A stretch of 33,101 nt of DNA from Thiobacillaceae bacterium (GTDB lineage: Bacteria > Pseudomonadota > Gammaproteobacteria > Burkholderiales > Thiobacillaceae): the NCBI GenBank assembly GCA_012274165.1, contig JAAPAA010000299.1, forward strand, positions 1-33,101, in the 5' to 3' direction. The notes under the pieces are model-generated. The model had not been told where the DNA came from, ran no database searches, and saw only the letters and a program-made list of their open reading frames with translations. The position numbers and the translations under genes were made by a program. Shown here in pieces: positions 1 to 8,151 of this stretch; the stretch's first letter is position 1; each line of letters starts with the position of its first letter.

Positions 1-15
1 CCCCAAGGAAGCCTC

Positions 16-1236
16 ATGACAGCAACAAAGATCCAGCCCGGCGACGACCTGCACCTGACGTCGCTGATGGCGCCCCACTCCCTGAATTTCGTGACCGGTG
101 CCGATCGCGCAGCACTGCTGGCCTACGGCCGGGACGTGTTCGCCGCAGGACTCGCCGGGGCAGCTCCTGCCGCTGTGGCAGGGCCGGCCGACGACTTGGC
201 AGAGCTGGCCATGCTCAACAAGCTGGTCGAGCTGGGCACACAGGCATATGGCGCGCTCGCAAAGTCCAACAGTGATGACGGCCCAGCCGGGACAGCCGCA
301 TATGTGCGGTGGCAGGAGCGGCGTGCCGAAATGGGCGAGTTGATCCGCGCCCACAAAGCGCCCGCCCTGGAAGCGCCTCCCGCTGTGGCGCCTCAGGGCG
401 AGTACCCGCATGAGCAAATGGATGCCATGGCGCTCGATCGCTACAAAGTTGTGCCCTCTAACGCCAGCATGCTTTGGAGCCACGCGGTCGTAGCCGGAGA
501 CGGCACGCAGCAGCTCTATGTCGGCCGCGAGGTCGAATGCCAAAACATGGCGCGCAAGTTTGCAGGGGCATTCCTTGATGGCGCCTTTGCATTCCACTCG
601 ACAGCTGCCGCTCCCACCGCCCCGGCCGCGCCCGCCCTGGAAGCGCCTTCGGCCTACAACTCTGCAGGCCCGATCAAGCGGTACATGCTCGACTGCAACA
701 TTGACGGCATGGACCAGTTTCGTGAATTTATTCTAGCAACAGACCACGACACACTTGTTCACGACGTGCTGGCAAACGCAGACCCAGCAGGCACGGTGCA
801 GGAGAACGGGCTGTTGCGGGACCAGGTACGTCAACTGGACGCCATGGTCGGACGCATGAAGCGAGAGGCAGTAGCGCCCCAGGCACCTGCTGCGCCTGCC
901 GATGCGCAAGCCTTTGCGGAGTGGTGGGATAGGGAGCGCGGCACCGCGCGCAATCGCCTGCCGGGCGATGACTGGATGGACCTGAGCAACGAGGACCGCG
1001 AGCAGTACGAAGCAGCCTTCAACGCCGGCATGCGCGCGGCCAAGGCAGCACCTGCTGCGCCTGCAGTGGATGCAGTGGATGCGGACGGCGCTCGGTATCG
1101 ATACCTGCGAGACGAGCATATCGGAGACGATCCTGAGTCCATCAACCTGCCTCCGGGCAAAAAGCGCGGGCTGGATTCCGCGGTCGACGCAGCCATCGCA
1201 GCCCAGGCAGCAGCCAAGGGGGAGCACGATGACTGA
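16..1236 (+). CDS. Large modular Ead/Ea22-like phage early protein
   Basis: 406-residue protein of alanine/proline-rich linkers joining short domains. An EWWDRERG...AAFNAGMRAA segment lies near residues 305-340, and the C-terminus RYRYLRDEHIGDD...LDSAVDAAIAAQ is typical of Ead/Ea22-like early proteins. The linker motif PALEAP occurs twice and is encoded by an exact 21-bp direct repeat (358-378 and 628-648). A good Shine-Dalgarno (AAGGAAG) sits just before the ATG. The stop overlaps the next start (ATGA-type), so it opens the visible part of a plus-strand early operon. Ead-like proteins are non-essential accessory products of unknown biochemistry; I infer the same here. The mosaic look suggests assembly by shuffling of domains. 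Confidence 0.8.
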   Translation: MTATKIQPGDDLHLTSLMAPHSLNFVTGADRAALLAYGRDVFAAGLAGAAPAAVAGPADDLAELAMLNKLVELGTQAYGALAKSNSDDGPAGTAAYVRWQERRAEMGELIRAHKAPALEAPPAVAPQGEYPHEQMDAMALDRYKVVPSNASMLWSHAVVAGDGTQQLYVGREVECQNMARKFAGAFLDGAFAFHSTAAAPTAPAAPALEAPSAYNSAGPIKRYMLDCNIDGMDQFREFILATDHDTLVHDVLANADPAGTVQENGLLRDQVRQLDAMVGRMKREAVAPQAPAAPADAQAFAEWWDRERGTARNRLPGDDWMDLSNEDREQYEAAFNAGMRAAKAAPAAPAVDAVDADGARYRYLRDEHIGDDPESINLPPGKKRGLDSAVDAAIAAQAAAKGEHDD

Positions 1237-1540
1237 AGCCATCTACGACGAGCAGATCGCGCCTCTGCTGATGCAGGCAGGGAAGCTGTGTGAACAGCAC
1301 GGCCTGGCCATGGTGGCCGTAGTTGAGTACGACAAGGAGGCGCGCGGCACAACCCGCATGCTGCCCGACAGAGCCGGCCTCGCCATGCGCATGCTGGCCA
1401 TGCTGGCCGCCAGCGGCAACAACATCGACAGCTACCTGATCAATGTCATCCGCTTCTGCAAAGAAGAAGGCATCTCCCTTGAACAGAGCATGTTCCTTCG
1501 GCAGTACTCGCGCCCCGCAGCGCACAAGGAGAGCACATGA
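1229..1540 (+). CDS. Hypothetical phage early protein, 103 aa
   Basis: Starts MTEAIYDEQIAPLLMQAGKL and is soluble, with no membrane segment. The start at 1229 was chosen because it overlaps the stop of the preceding gene and has a purine-rich site (AAGGGGGAG) upstream. A much longer reading frame exists only by running through the previous gene. The stretch LPDRAGLAMRMLAMLAASGNNIDSYLINVIRF looks like two amphipathic helices. I do not recognise the family; operon position points to a small accessory early function. Confidence 0.7.
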   Translation: MTEAIYDEQIAPLLMQAGKLCEQHGLAMVAVVEYDKEARGTTRMLPDRAGLAMRMLAMLAASGNNIDSYLINVIRFCKEEGISLEQSMFLRQYSRPAAHKEST

Positions 1541-1941
1541 AGCATTTATGGGAAGCGGGTCACCGCTATTACTGCAATGAGAGCAACTACTTCGCCCGGG
1601 AATCTTGCGAGTCCCAATACCGCTCCTTCGCGGCCTTCTTGGAGGCCGAGGGCAACAGCGATATGGACTACAACCTGCTGTTCCGTTGGGACTGGAAGGA
1701 AGAAACAGAGGAAGGCGAGCCGACGTTCAATGGCGACGTGTACTACCGAAATGGAAAGCTGAAACTGTTCTGGATGGGGCAGCGCAAGGGGCTGTATCGC
1801 TGGTCTGTAGTGGATGTGTGTCGGGCGGATGAGCCTGCAGTGATCGAGTTTCTGAGACCTCGCTTGGAACACCTCATGTCACTTTGGGAGCCCCTGTTTG
1901 ATGAGCGCGCCCAGGCGCAGCAGAAAGGACCTGCATCGTGA
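1537..1941 (+). CDS. Hypothetical phage protein rich in aromatic and acidic residues
   Basis: 134 residues starting MKHLWEAGHRYYCNESNYF. The composition is unusual: many Tyr/Trp/Phe and a high acidic content (for example DWKEETEEGEPTF). No membrane span or cysteine cluster stands out. Its ATG overlaps the previous stop and its own stop overlaps the next GTG start, so translational coupling is likely. Family not recognised; possibly a small host-takeover or DNA-mimic type protein, but that is only a guess from the acidity. Confidence 0.7.
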   Translation: MKHLWEAGHRYYCNESNYFARESCESQYRSFAAFLEAEGNSDMDYNLLFRWDWKEETEEGEPTFNGDVYYRNGKLKLFWMGQRKGLYRWSVVDVCRADEPAVIEFLRPRLEHLMSLWEPLFDERAQAQQKGPAS

Positions 1942-2471
1942 CCATCATCAGCACCAGCGAACTCACTGGCCCCGCACTTGATTGGGCTGTGGCGCAAACA
2001 GCCGAGAAGTGCGAAGGAATTATGTTCAAGGTCATTGGCGGCATGCCTGTCGGCATCGACGCGGAAGATGGCAAAACCATCTGCATTTTCTTCAACCTGC
2101 CGCGCGGCAATTTCAAGGACCGGCTGCTGCAGCAAAACCGATTCGGCGCCGATGGCGCTCACGCTGTGCGCTACGAGCCCAGCCAAAACTGGGCCCAAGC
2201 CGGGCCGATCATTTTCCGTGAGCAGATCGGCATCAGCCCGCCGGGATCGCGCGTCCATCGCAACGGCGGAAACAGCCCAGGCTGGGGCCCTTCCGGCATC
2301 TGGACCGCTACCACATGGCATGCAGGCGCCAATGGCCGCCGCTCCATCGCGTGGCACGAAACCGAGCCACTGACTGCGGCCATGCGCTGCTACGTCGCAA
2401 GCAAGCTGGGCGACAGCGTGGACGTGCCCGATGAACTAGCGCCGGCAGCCGAGAAAGGACAGACCCCGTGA
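1938..2471 (+). CDS. NinX-like protein (DUF2591)
   Basis: 177 residues with GTG start coupled to the previous stop (GTGA). It opens with SELTGPALDWAVAQ, has YEPSQNWAQAGPIIFREQI in the middle and ends TAAMRCYVASKLGDSVDVPDEL. These are the hallmark blocks of the DUF2591 family, named NinX in some lambdoid phages. Function in phage growth is unknown; members are commonly found in nin or early accessory regions. An internal insertion around residues 60-85 is longer than in the simplest members. Confidence 0.85.
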   Translation: MTIISTSELTGPALDWAVAQTAEKCEGIMFKVIGGMPVGIDAEDGKTICIFFNLPRGNFKDRLLQQNRFGADGAHAVRYEPSQNWAQAGPIIFREQIGISPPGSRVHRNGGNSPGWGPSGIWTATTWHAGANGRRSIAWHETEPLTAAMRCYVASKLGDSVDVPDELAPAAEKGQTP

Positions 2472-3004
2472 CCACAGCACCAACACCCGACCTGCGCGCC
2501 CTGGCCGAGGCCGCCAAAGACTGGGCCTCCTGCAACGAGGCATGGCCGGACCCAGAGGATATCTACGTGGCCGTGGTCGGCGGCATCATGGACGGCGAGC
2601 ATTACCCTGTCGCCCAGATCGAGGCCGACAACTACGGCACAGATGGCGAATCGCTCAAACTGGCCCAGTTCTACGCCGCGGCGAACCCTGGCGCCGTGCT
2701 GGCACTGCTGGACCGCATCGCCGAACTGCAGGAGCAGCTCGTGGCCGAAGCCCGCGCCGCTGCTGAGCAGAAGCTGCGAGCCGACCAACTGGCCCAGCAA
2801 CACCGCATGCAGGCCCAGATGCATGCACAGGCCACCCAGCAATTGGCAGAGCTGGAGGCGCGCAAGCCGCTGCCGCCCGCGCGCGTGGATGAGCTGATGG
2901 CCGAGGCCGGCTACTTGGGGGCGTCCGCCGAGAGCCGCGCGGACTTCATCAACGGCCTTCGCCACGCTGAGCGCGCCCACGGCATCACCGGAGGATCGTC
3001 ATGA
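2468..3004 (+). CDS. Ead/Ea22-like early protein with coiled coil
   Basis: 178 residues, GTG start overlapping the previous stop. The N-terminal half (LRALAEAAKDW...IYVAVVGGIMDGEHYPVAQIEADNYG...LAQFYAAANPGAVLALLDRIAEL) is the classic Ead/Ea22-like block. It is followed by a long Gln/Ala-rich helix (about residues 80-140) that looks like a coiled coil. The C-terminus PPARVDELMAEAGYLGASAESRADFINGLRHAERAHGI is often an independent module in such proteins. The role is unknown beyond being an accessory early gene. Confidence 0.82.
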   Translation: MTTAPTPDLRALAEAAKDWASCNEAWPDPEDIYVAVVGGIMDGEHYPVAQIEADNYGTDGESLKLAQFYAAANPGAVLALLDRIAELQEQLVAEARAAAEQKLRADQLAQQHRMQAQMHAQATQQLAELEARKPLPPARVDELMAEAGYLGASAESRADFINGLRHAERAHGITGGSS

Positions 3005-3276
3005 CCTACGACCAGATCATCGAAGCCTGGAACGCACAGGCTGACCACATGAACCATTGGCCCGAACTCAGCGAGCAGGAGAAGGTCGAGTGGGCCAGGC
3101 AGTGCGCGCTGGAGGAGGCTGCCAAGGTCTGCATGGACAAGGCCTGCAAGATGAAGTTCGAATACGTGTATACCGAGAAGAAAGGCTACAGCGCCACACG
3201 CGACGAAAACAGCGCCACAGCCTGGGCGCTGATGAACTGTGCGCGGGACATCCTGGCCAGGAAGGGGCAGCCATGA
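3001..3276 (+). CDS. Hypothetical phage protein, 91 aa
   Basis: Begins MTYDQIIEAWNAQADHMNHWPELSEQEKVEWARQCALEEAAKVC. It is a compact helical protein with three cysteines and charged residues. ATGA overlaps at both ends place it in the same operon as its neighbours. The WPELSEQEKVEWARQ segment resembles motifs seen in other small phage early proteins, but I cannot assign a function. Confidence 0.7.
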   Translation: MTYDQIIEAWNAQADHMNHWPELSEQEKVEWARQCALEEAAKVCMDKACKMKFEYVYTEKKGYSATRDENSATAWALMNCARDILARKGQP

Positions 3277-3590
3277 AAATCCAGGCAACAGGAGTCCAAA
3301 TGATTGATGCTGACACGCTCATGTTTGCCGCGAAGGCATGCGAAATCCCATCCAGTGAAATTGCGCAATGGGACCCGATTAGCGATGACGATGCATCGCG
3401 CACGCTCGAGGAATATCTGCAACTGATCACCGAGATCAGGCCGGAGGCGGCTGGGGCTTTTGTGTGGCGAATCGGATCAGGCGTGGATGTCCGCGTCTGG
3501 GCCAGGATCAGCGAAGCGGGCAGCATGGATGGAGCAGTGCGCCTGGCGCGTGTACGTGCGGCGGCAGAGATTGGGAAGGTCATGCCATGA
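3273..3590 (+). CDS. Hypothetical phage protein, 105 aa
   Basis: Starts MKIQATGVQMIDADTLMFAAKACEIPSSEIAQWDPISDDDASRTLEEYLQ. The ATG at 3273 overlaps the preceding stop and is preceded by AAGGGGCAG. A second ATG at 3300 with an AGGAG site 5 bases upstream could be the true start, giving 96 residues. No known domain recognised. Its stop overlaps the next ATG. Confidence 0.65.
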   Translation: MKIQATGVQMIDADTLMFAAKACEIPSSEIAQWDPISDDDASRTLEEYLQLITEIRPEAAGAFVWRIGSGVDVRVWARISEAGSMDGAVRLARVRAAAEIGKVMP

Positions 3591-3733
3591 GCAAGCGAGC
3601 CCGCGAGCGCGGCGACAAGCGCGACTGGCCAAAGCTATGGGGCAAGGAAGTTCAGGACATCAACTGGCCCGATCTCGGCAACGGAAGGATCTGCACTTTC
3701 ACGATCTGCGGCACTCGGCGGCGTCGGAGATGA
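3587..3733 (+). CDS. Truncated or chimeric early ORF fused out of frame to integrase remnant
   Basis: 48 codons starting MSKRARERGDKRDWPKLWGK, coupled by ATGA to the preceding gene. The first ~33 residues look like a genuine phage protein start. From about 3685 the same DNA encodes the conserved end of a tyrosine integrase in another frame, so this frame ends quickly in an arginine run (TRRRRR). I interpret it as the 5' part of an early gene whose 3' part was lost when it was joined to the integrase tail. The product is probably non-functional. Confidence 0.5.
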   Translation: MSKRARERGDKRDWPKLWGKEVQDINWPDLGNGRICTFTICGTRRRRR

Positions 3734-3894
3734 TCAACAACGACATTGACCTGTACACCGTGGGGGCAGTGCTAGGACACAAAGATCAGCGGAGCACTGC
3801 GAGGTATTCCCACCTGGCCACACGGTCCCTCGATTTGGCCATCAAAAAGATAGGGCAAAAATCCCCCACCACAGAGCGCAAAAAAGCCGCTTGA
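3685..3894 (+). pseudogene. int: Tyrosine-recombinase integrase, C-terminal remnant
   Basis: About 69 codons matching the end of the integrase catalytic domain: HDLRHSAAS (His-x-x-Arg box), LYTVGAVLGHKD (second His box) and STARYSHLA (catalytic Tyr), then a charged tail. The N-terminal arm-binding and core-binding domains and the first catalytic Arg are missing. Upstream is a different gene in a different frame, so this is a 5'-deleted remnant. It lies ~40 bp from the tRNA-Ser att core, the normal place for int. Without its N-terminus it should not catalyse integration. Confidence 0.8.
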
Positions 3895-3925
3895 CGCTAT
3901 CTATACGATAGCAGCCAAGCGGCTT
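3884..3925 (+). terminator. Long hairpin after integrase, next to att core
   Basis: A 9-bp stem (3884-3892 with 3917-3925) encloses a second 6-bp stem (GCTATC 3896-3901 with GATAGC 3907-3912). The A-run before it and the overlap with the integrase stop suggest a terminator, best oriented for transcription on the minus strand where the A-run becomes a T-run. It would end read-through from the tRNA side and integrase transcripts. Confidence 0.55.
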
Positions 3926-3931
3926 GCATTC

Positions 3932-3990
<59 letters not shown>

Positions 3991-4108
3991 TTTGTACGCA
4001 GTCCTTGCAGATGCCGCAAGTTGTTGATCTACATGGCCTTGGGCGAGTGCGGCAGCCGCATTCTGTGAAGCCTGTGCGGGGTCTGTGTCAAAAATTCCCC
4101 CACCACTT

Positions 4109-4552
4109 TCAGCCCTTCGAAGCGCCCGCAGACTTGACCTTCTCGACCGTGCGCAGGCTGGCGATGCCAAGCATGCCAGACAGGATCACCCAGAGAGCTT
4201 CGGCCTCCAACATCGGGGGCGCATTCATGGTCATGGGCACCCAGCCCTTGGCTTGCATTAGAGCCCAGGCCCACACCAGAAACGGGTAGACCAGGTACTG
4301 ATAGAAGAGCGAGGCCGCGCCCACCCAGCCAATGGCGGGCCGCCACCCAGCCACGAACAGGCTGGCGTTTGCAGCCTCGGCCTTGTTGACCTCCATCTGG
4401 CCAGTTGCCAGGCTGGCGTCGATCTTGGCCGCCTCAAGGCTGACCTTCTGCAGTTCAATCTGTGCATCCAGCCGCTCTTTGTCGGACGTGAACAGGTCGT
4501 CAGCGATCTTGCCGATGGCATCCACGATGCCCCCCAGGATCAACGGATTCAT
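4109..4552 (-). CDS. Holin (3-TM superfamily)
   Basis: 147 residues. A charged N-terminal helix (KIADDLFTSDKERLDAQIELQKVSLEAAKIDASLA) is followed by two to three hydrophobic spans: around ASLFVAGWRPAIGWVGAASLF, YLVYPFLVWAWALM and ALWVILSGMLGIASL. This is the layout of the 'holin of 3TMs' family, with the typical GWRPAIGW motif. It would form membrane lesions that release the endolysin. GGAGG site before the ATG; the start overlaps the endolysin stop. It is the last gene of the late operon. Confidence 0.85.
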   Translation of the reverse strand: MNPLILGGIVDAIGKIADDLFTSDKERLDAQIELQKVSLEAAKIDASLATGQMEVNKAEAANASLFVAGWRPAIGWVGAASLFYQYLVYPFLVWAWALMQAKGWVPMTMNAPPMLEAEALWVILSGMLGIASLRTVEKVKSAGASKG

Positions 4553-5055
4553 GCGGCCTCCTTGAGGGTACGGTTGAGCCAGCCCAGCAGGAACTTGCTC
4601 TGGCTCCTGTCGCGCGTCACGATGTCTCGGTAGCGGGCCATCTTGGCGATGGTGTACCGCGCGCTGAAAAGCTCAGGGTCGGACATGTTGAGTGCCGCCA
4701 GGGTGAGCGGGCCAACTGCGCCATCCGGCGTGACTCCAGCAACAACCTGGGCGATCTTGACCGCCGTGCCAGGGCCAGCATTCACCCCGAAGTCAAACAG
4801 GTGCCGCGCGATCGCCTGGGACGACACGTCATCCAGCCGCATCACATCCCAGAAGTTCTGCTTGTAGAAGGCGCGCACTGCGTCAGCCGCTGGCCTCCCG
4901 CCAGCGTCAATTGCATCCCAGCCGCTCCAGTTCGGCCATCGGTTGCGCGCGATCCCGGCATAGGTCATGCCGCCCTTGTCGCCGGCAACGTTGGTCAGCT
5001 TGTAGCCACCCTCGTTCACGATCATGGATTCAAATGCTGGTAGGAAATCGCTCAT
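4549..5055 (-). CDS. Endolysin, N-acetylmuramidase of glycosyl hydrolase 108 type
   Basis: 168 residues. The N-terminal motif IVNEGGYKLTNVAGDKGGMTYAGI contains the catalytic Glu15 in E-G-G-Y, characteristic of the GH108 family. The C-terminal half (VTPDGAVGPLTLAALN ... YRDIVTRDRSQSKFLLGWLNR) matches the peptidoglycan-binding PG_binding_3 domain. No signal peptide or signal-anchor is seen, so export should depend on the adjacent holin. Overlaps both neighbours by 4 bases. Confidence 0.92.
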   Translation of the reverse strand: MSDFLPAFESMIVNEGGYKLTNVAGDKGGMTYAGIARNRWPNWSGWDAIDAGGRPAADAVRAFYKQNFWDVMRLDDVSSQAIARHLFDFGVNAGPGTAVKIAQVVAGVTPDGAVGPLTLAALNMSDPELFSARYTIAKMARYRDIVTRDRSQSKFLLGWLNRTLKEAA

Positions 5056-5366
5056 TTGGTCTTCCTCGGGGCTTCACTCTGCTTAAGCACACGGATGTCG
5101 GACTCTGCTGTGTCAAGCCGGAACTGCAGGAGCGTCAGCGCCCCTGAAAGGCCGTTCTGTGTGTTGTCCTTCACCTTCAACTCGGCACGCAACTCCCGGA
5201 TGTCGCCGCGCAGGGCCACGATCTCTTCCGCTGCTTTCTCGCCCTTGAAGTACATCGTCACGATCAGCATTGAGATCGTGCCCAGCACAGAAAGCAAGTA
5301 AGGAAGCGGGAGCTTCAGCTCAATGATTCGCTGCGCCGGCCCAGACGGCTCTAGGGAGGTTCTCAT
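5052..5366 (-). CDS. Small membrane protein with coiled coil (lysis-cassette accessory, possibly spanin-like)
   Basis: 104 residues. One membrane span at about 20-40 (LPYLLSVLGTISMLIVTMYF) is followed by a charged heptad-like region (EEIVALRGDIRELRAELKV...LLQFRLDTAESDIRVLKQ). A membrane anchor plus coiled coil fits an inner-membrane spanin (Rz-like), but no overlapping Rz1 lipoprotein was found and the gene precedes the endolysin rather than following it. It could also be a holin regulator. The stop overlaps the endolysin start. Confidence 0.65.
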   Translation of the reverse strand: MRTSLEPSGPAQRIIELKLPLPYLLSVLGTISMLIVTMYFKGEKAAEEIVALRGDIRELRAELKVKDNTQNGLSGALTLLQFRLDTAESDIRVLKQSEAPRKTK

Positions 5367-5434
5367 CTGTGTTGTCCTATCTGTCCTATTTCCTCGTGCA
5401 ATTCGCAGCGCTCGGACTGTTGTTGATCGCCAAG

Positions 5435-5857
5435 CTAGTAAGCGGCGGCTTTGTTCGGCATCGAAAGAAGGCCGCCAAGCGCACGCCCGGAGAGCTGGCT
5501 AGCAGGGCCAAGCAGCCCGAACATCGCCGCGTTGCGCAACGTCTCATCAGTGGACCCGCTGGGCTGCAGGAAGCCCATGCCAGCGCCCAGGAGGCCTGCA
5601 CCGGCCAATGTGTTTGCGCCAGGTGCAAATGCGACGGGCACCATGCTCAACGTGCTCCCCAGGACTGAGCCCGCGCGCCCCATGCCGGTGGACAGCAGCG
5701 GCGAGTCGAGTTCGCGCAGATCCCGAATGTCCTGCTTCGACAGTTGACCCAGTGACTGCTGTATCCCAGACTTCGTGTTGTTCATACCCTGTCCGATGCC
5801 AGCAAGGAGCAATTCGAGCGGGCTCATGCCGCTTATGGGGTCGTATTCACCAGCCAT
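5435..5857 (-). CDS. Small glycine/alanine-rich virion-type protein
   Basis: 140 residues, MAGEYDPISGMSPLELLLAGIGQGMNN..., with hydrophobic Gly/Ala stretches (VLGSTLSMVPVAFAPGANTLAGAGLLGAGMGFLQPSG). Composition resembles the neighbouring internal/ejection-type proteins. It begins 12 bases after the T-run of a terminator (5869-5890) and has only a weak ribosome site, so expression depends on read-through. Function not recognised; possibly a minor ejection protein. Confidence 0.65.
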   Translation of the reverse strand: MAGEYDPISGMSPLELLLAGIGQGMNNTKSGIQQSLGQLSKQDIRDLRELDSPLLSTGMGRAGSVLGSTLSMVPVAFAPGANTLAGAGLLGAGMGFLQPSGSTDETLRNAAMFGLLGPASQLSGRALGGLLSMPNKAAAY

Positions 5858-5868
5858 GTTTTCTCAAC

Positions 5869-5890
5869 AAAAAGCCCGCTCAAGGCGGGC
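5869..5890 (-). terminator. Intrinsic terminator between virion and lysis genes
   Basis: GCCCGC (5874-5879) pairs perfectly with GCGGGC (5885-5890) over a 5-base loop. On the minus strand the hairpin is followed by a T5 run (5869-5873). It lies between the large ejection-type gene and the 140-aa gene, so it would attenuate entry into the lysis cassette unless transcription is antiterminated. Confidence 0.75.
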
Positions 5891-5898
5891 ATAGGACT

Positions 5899-6024
5899 AT
5901 GGAAAATTTGCGTGAGACCATCAATCAGATGATCAGGAACAGCAACTTCAGCCCGGGCTTCATCGGGTGGATTGGCGCGCTGATCGTGCTTGCTTTGTAC
6001 GACTCATGGAGGGGGCGCAAGTAG
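5899..6024 (+). CDS. Tiny single-span membrane ORF on the opposite strand
   Basis: 41 codons, MENLRETINQMIRNSNFSPG..., with a hydrophobic segment (FIGWIGALIVLALYDSW) and a basic end (RGRK). It is the only reading frame of any size in the 146-bp gap between the minus-strand genes, and it overlaps the end of the 715-aa gene antisense by 21 bases. Base choice at third codon positions looks coding-like, but the ribosome site (AGGA 3 bases before ATG) is weakly placed. It could be a moron-type gene or chance. Confidence 0.4.
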   Translation: MENLRETINQMIRNSNFSPGFIGWIGALIVLALYDSWRGRK

Positions 6025-8151
6025 GCCCCCGGTGTATGCAATGGCTGGGTTGAGCAGGCCGCGCATTACGGGTTCTCGCTGCACCGGTCCGAGCAGTCCG
6101 GGCGTCACGTTCTCTGCTGCTCGCTGCTGGATCGTCGCGCGCACGTTCTGCACAGCCGGGTTGACCATCGGGCCGACAACTGGGACGTTGCGCAGCATGT
6201 CCAAGCCTCGGCCCAGCAACAGCGCCCCTGAGTTGCTGTTGTTCACAGCAGAGCCTACGGGCTGCACCTGGGTGTAGCTGGCTACGCGCCCGACGCGCTT
6301 TAAGGTCTCGATCTCGTCAGGCTGGAAAAACAGGGCCAGCTTCTTGTCGCCGATCTGGCTCAGCGCCTTGTTGTACGCCGACTGGCTGAACTTGCCAACT
6401 TCGTCAGCAGCACCCCCCAGAGCCTTGTCCTTCAGGTGCGCCACGATGGCATCGCGTATCACCGGGACGCCTTGTGGGCCAACCTCCTGGGCCAACATCT
6501 GTGCTTGGTTCGGGGTGCCACCAATCACATACTTCTGAGCAATCTTCAGCGGGTCCGAAGTCTCGCTCTTGGACAGCACACTGCGAACCAGTGGCGATGA
6601 ATCCTCATAGGCGTAGGCAGCGCGTGTCGCACCTCTGGCGCGATTCACTGCATCAATGGCCGATCCTGGCGCCGCATCCATCGAGCGCAATCGCTGCGCC
6701 ATATCGCCAGTAAGCACTGAGTTCCCGAAGTCTATGCCGCCCGGGTTGGTGATCGGCTGCACCTCGGATCGACTGAGAACACGCGCGGCCGCGCTGGCAG
6801 CAGCACCCTCGTTGCCGCCCTTTGCAATTTCGCGCGACAGCATGGACTGCAGGTTGCGGTAGTCCTGCGGGGTGAATGGCTGCTTTCCTTGCTGGAACGC
6901 TCCCATGTATTGGGAAATTGTGGGGTTCATGAAGGGCATCAACCCCTCTTCACCTAACGTTTGGTTGATGTCGCTGATCACCTTGGGCGAGATCGGCTGA
7001 CGATACCCTGGCGAGGACTTGGCGGCATCCCATGCGGACTGCTCAGCAGCACGCAGGTTCGCCTGCTTCCCCAGGACAGTAGACGCGATCTGTTCACCAG
7101 CACGCAGCGCATCGCCACGACCAGCACCTTGCTCATTGAGCGACTGGATGAGGCGCGTGTTGTTCTGGTTCTGGATACGTGCCATGCCCTGCAGTTGGTC
7201 GTCTGCAGAGTTGGCGCCCATCTTGGCGAGGTTCATCTCGCGCGTGATCTGCACAGGGTCTTGCGTAACCATGCCGCGCGTTGGGACAAGTCCAGACGCC
7301 TGGAAATCAGCAAAACGACGCACAGCATCGGCATTGACCTCGCGGCCTGCTTGCAAGGCATCACGCAACTCAGTGCGAAGCGCCTGGCGCGCACGTTCCG
7401 GGATTTGCGAATAGTCTCCACCGGAGCGCTCGAAGATCACATTGATCTGTGCATCCAACTGCTGGGGCGTCATCTTCGGCGTCAGAGCGCGCTTCACGCC
7501 GGCTGCGGCACCTTGTACCAGGCCAGGGGCAAAGCCGCCAGCTACGCCGCCAATAAGGCCAGCAGCAGCTTGCTGCAACTCATCCCCGCCACCCTCACGC
7601 GACAGGCCAGACAGACCGCCGCCGCCTGCTGCAGACGTCAATTGAGCTGTAGGCGCTGTGGACAGTGCGCTCCCCACGGAGCCAGCCAAGCCGGGAAGCT
7701 TTGCCAGTTGCTGCGCGCCACCCAGGCCAGCGCCTGCGCCCGCGACAAGGCGGGTTGCGTCGCCAACCACGCGCTCCAGTTCATCGCGTGGCTTTGGCAG
7801 TCCAACGAAGTCAGAGAAGCTTGTTGCCACCTGGCCCAATGGAGCGGTGTTGATGCCAGCAGCACGCATGAGGCCAGCCACAGGCTCGGTGAAAACCTGC
7901 AGAGCATTGGCCGCGCCTTCCAGGCCATAGCGCCCCGTCAAACCAATTTGGCGCGGGATGCCAGAGATGCCTCGGTTGACCGCTTGGCCCGCCTCCTGCA
8001 CTGGCTGCGCAGGCGCAGCAGGCGCGCTTTGCTGCAGCCAGTCGGCAGGCACGGCCATTCCGTTTTTCTGCAGTTTCGTGACCAGGTCGGCCTTTGTCGT
8101 GCCATCCGGGACATTGCTGATGATGGTGCCATCCGGCAGACGTACATCCAT
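6004..8151 (-). CDS. Large internal virion / DNA-ejection-type protein
   Basis: 715 residues. The N-terminus MDVRLPDGTIISNVPDGTTKADLVTKLQKNG is a short beta-rich module often found at the start of podovirus internal proteins. It is followed by long Ala/Gly- and Gln-rich helical regions and hydrophobic glycine patches. Size, composition and place after other glycine-rich virion genes suggest an injected core protein that helps DNA cross the envelope. No enzymatic motif (such as a lytic transglycosylase) was recognised. Confidence 0.7.
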   Translation of the reverse strand: MDVRLPDGTIISNVPDGTTKADLVTKLQKNGMAVPADWLQQSAPAAPAQPVQEAGQAVNRGISGIPRQIGLTGRYGLEGAANALQVFTEPVAGLMRAAGINTAPLGQVATSFSDFVGLPKPRDELERVVGDATRLVAGAGAGLGGAQQLAKLPGLAGSVGSALSTAPTAQLTSAAGGGGLSGLSREGGGDELQQAAAGLIGGVAGGFAPGLVQGAAAGVKRALTPKMTPQQLDAQINVIFERSGGDYSQIPERARQALRTELRDALQAGREVNADAVRRFADFQASGLVPTRGMVTQDPVQITREMNLAKMGANSADDQLQGMARIQNQNNTRLIQSLNEQGAGRGDALRAGEQIASTVLGKQANLRAAEQSAWDAAKSSPGYRQPISPKVISDINQTLGEEGLMPFMNPTISQYMGAFQQGKQPFTPQDYRNLQSMLSREIAKGGNEGAAASAAARVLSRSEVQPITNPGGIDFGNSVLTGDMAQRLRSMDAAPGSAIDAVNRARGATRAAYAYEDSSPLVRSVLSKSETSDPLKIAQKYVIGGTPNQAQMLAQEVGPQGVPVIRDAIVAHLKDKALGGAADEVGKFSQSAYNKALSQIGDKKLALFFQPDEIETLKRVGRVASYTQVQPVGSAVNNSNSGALLLGRGLDMLRNVPVVGPMVNPAVQNVRATIQQRAAENVTPGLLGPVQREPVMRGLLNPAIAYTGGLLAPPP

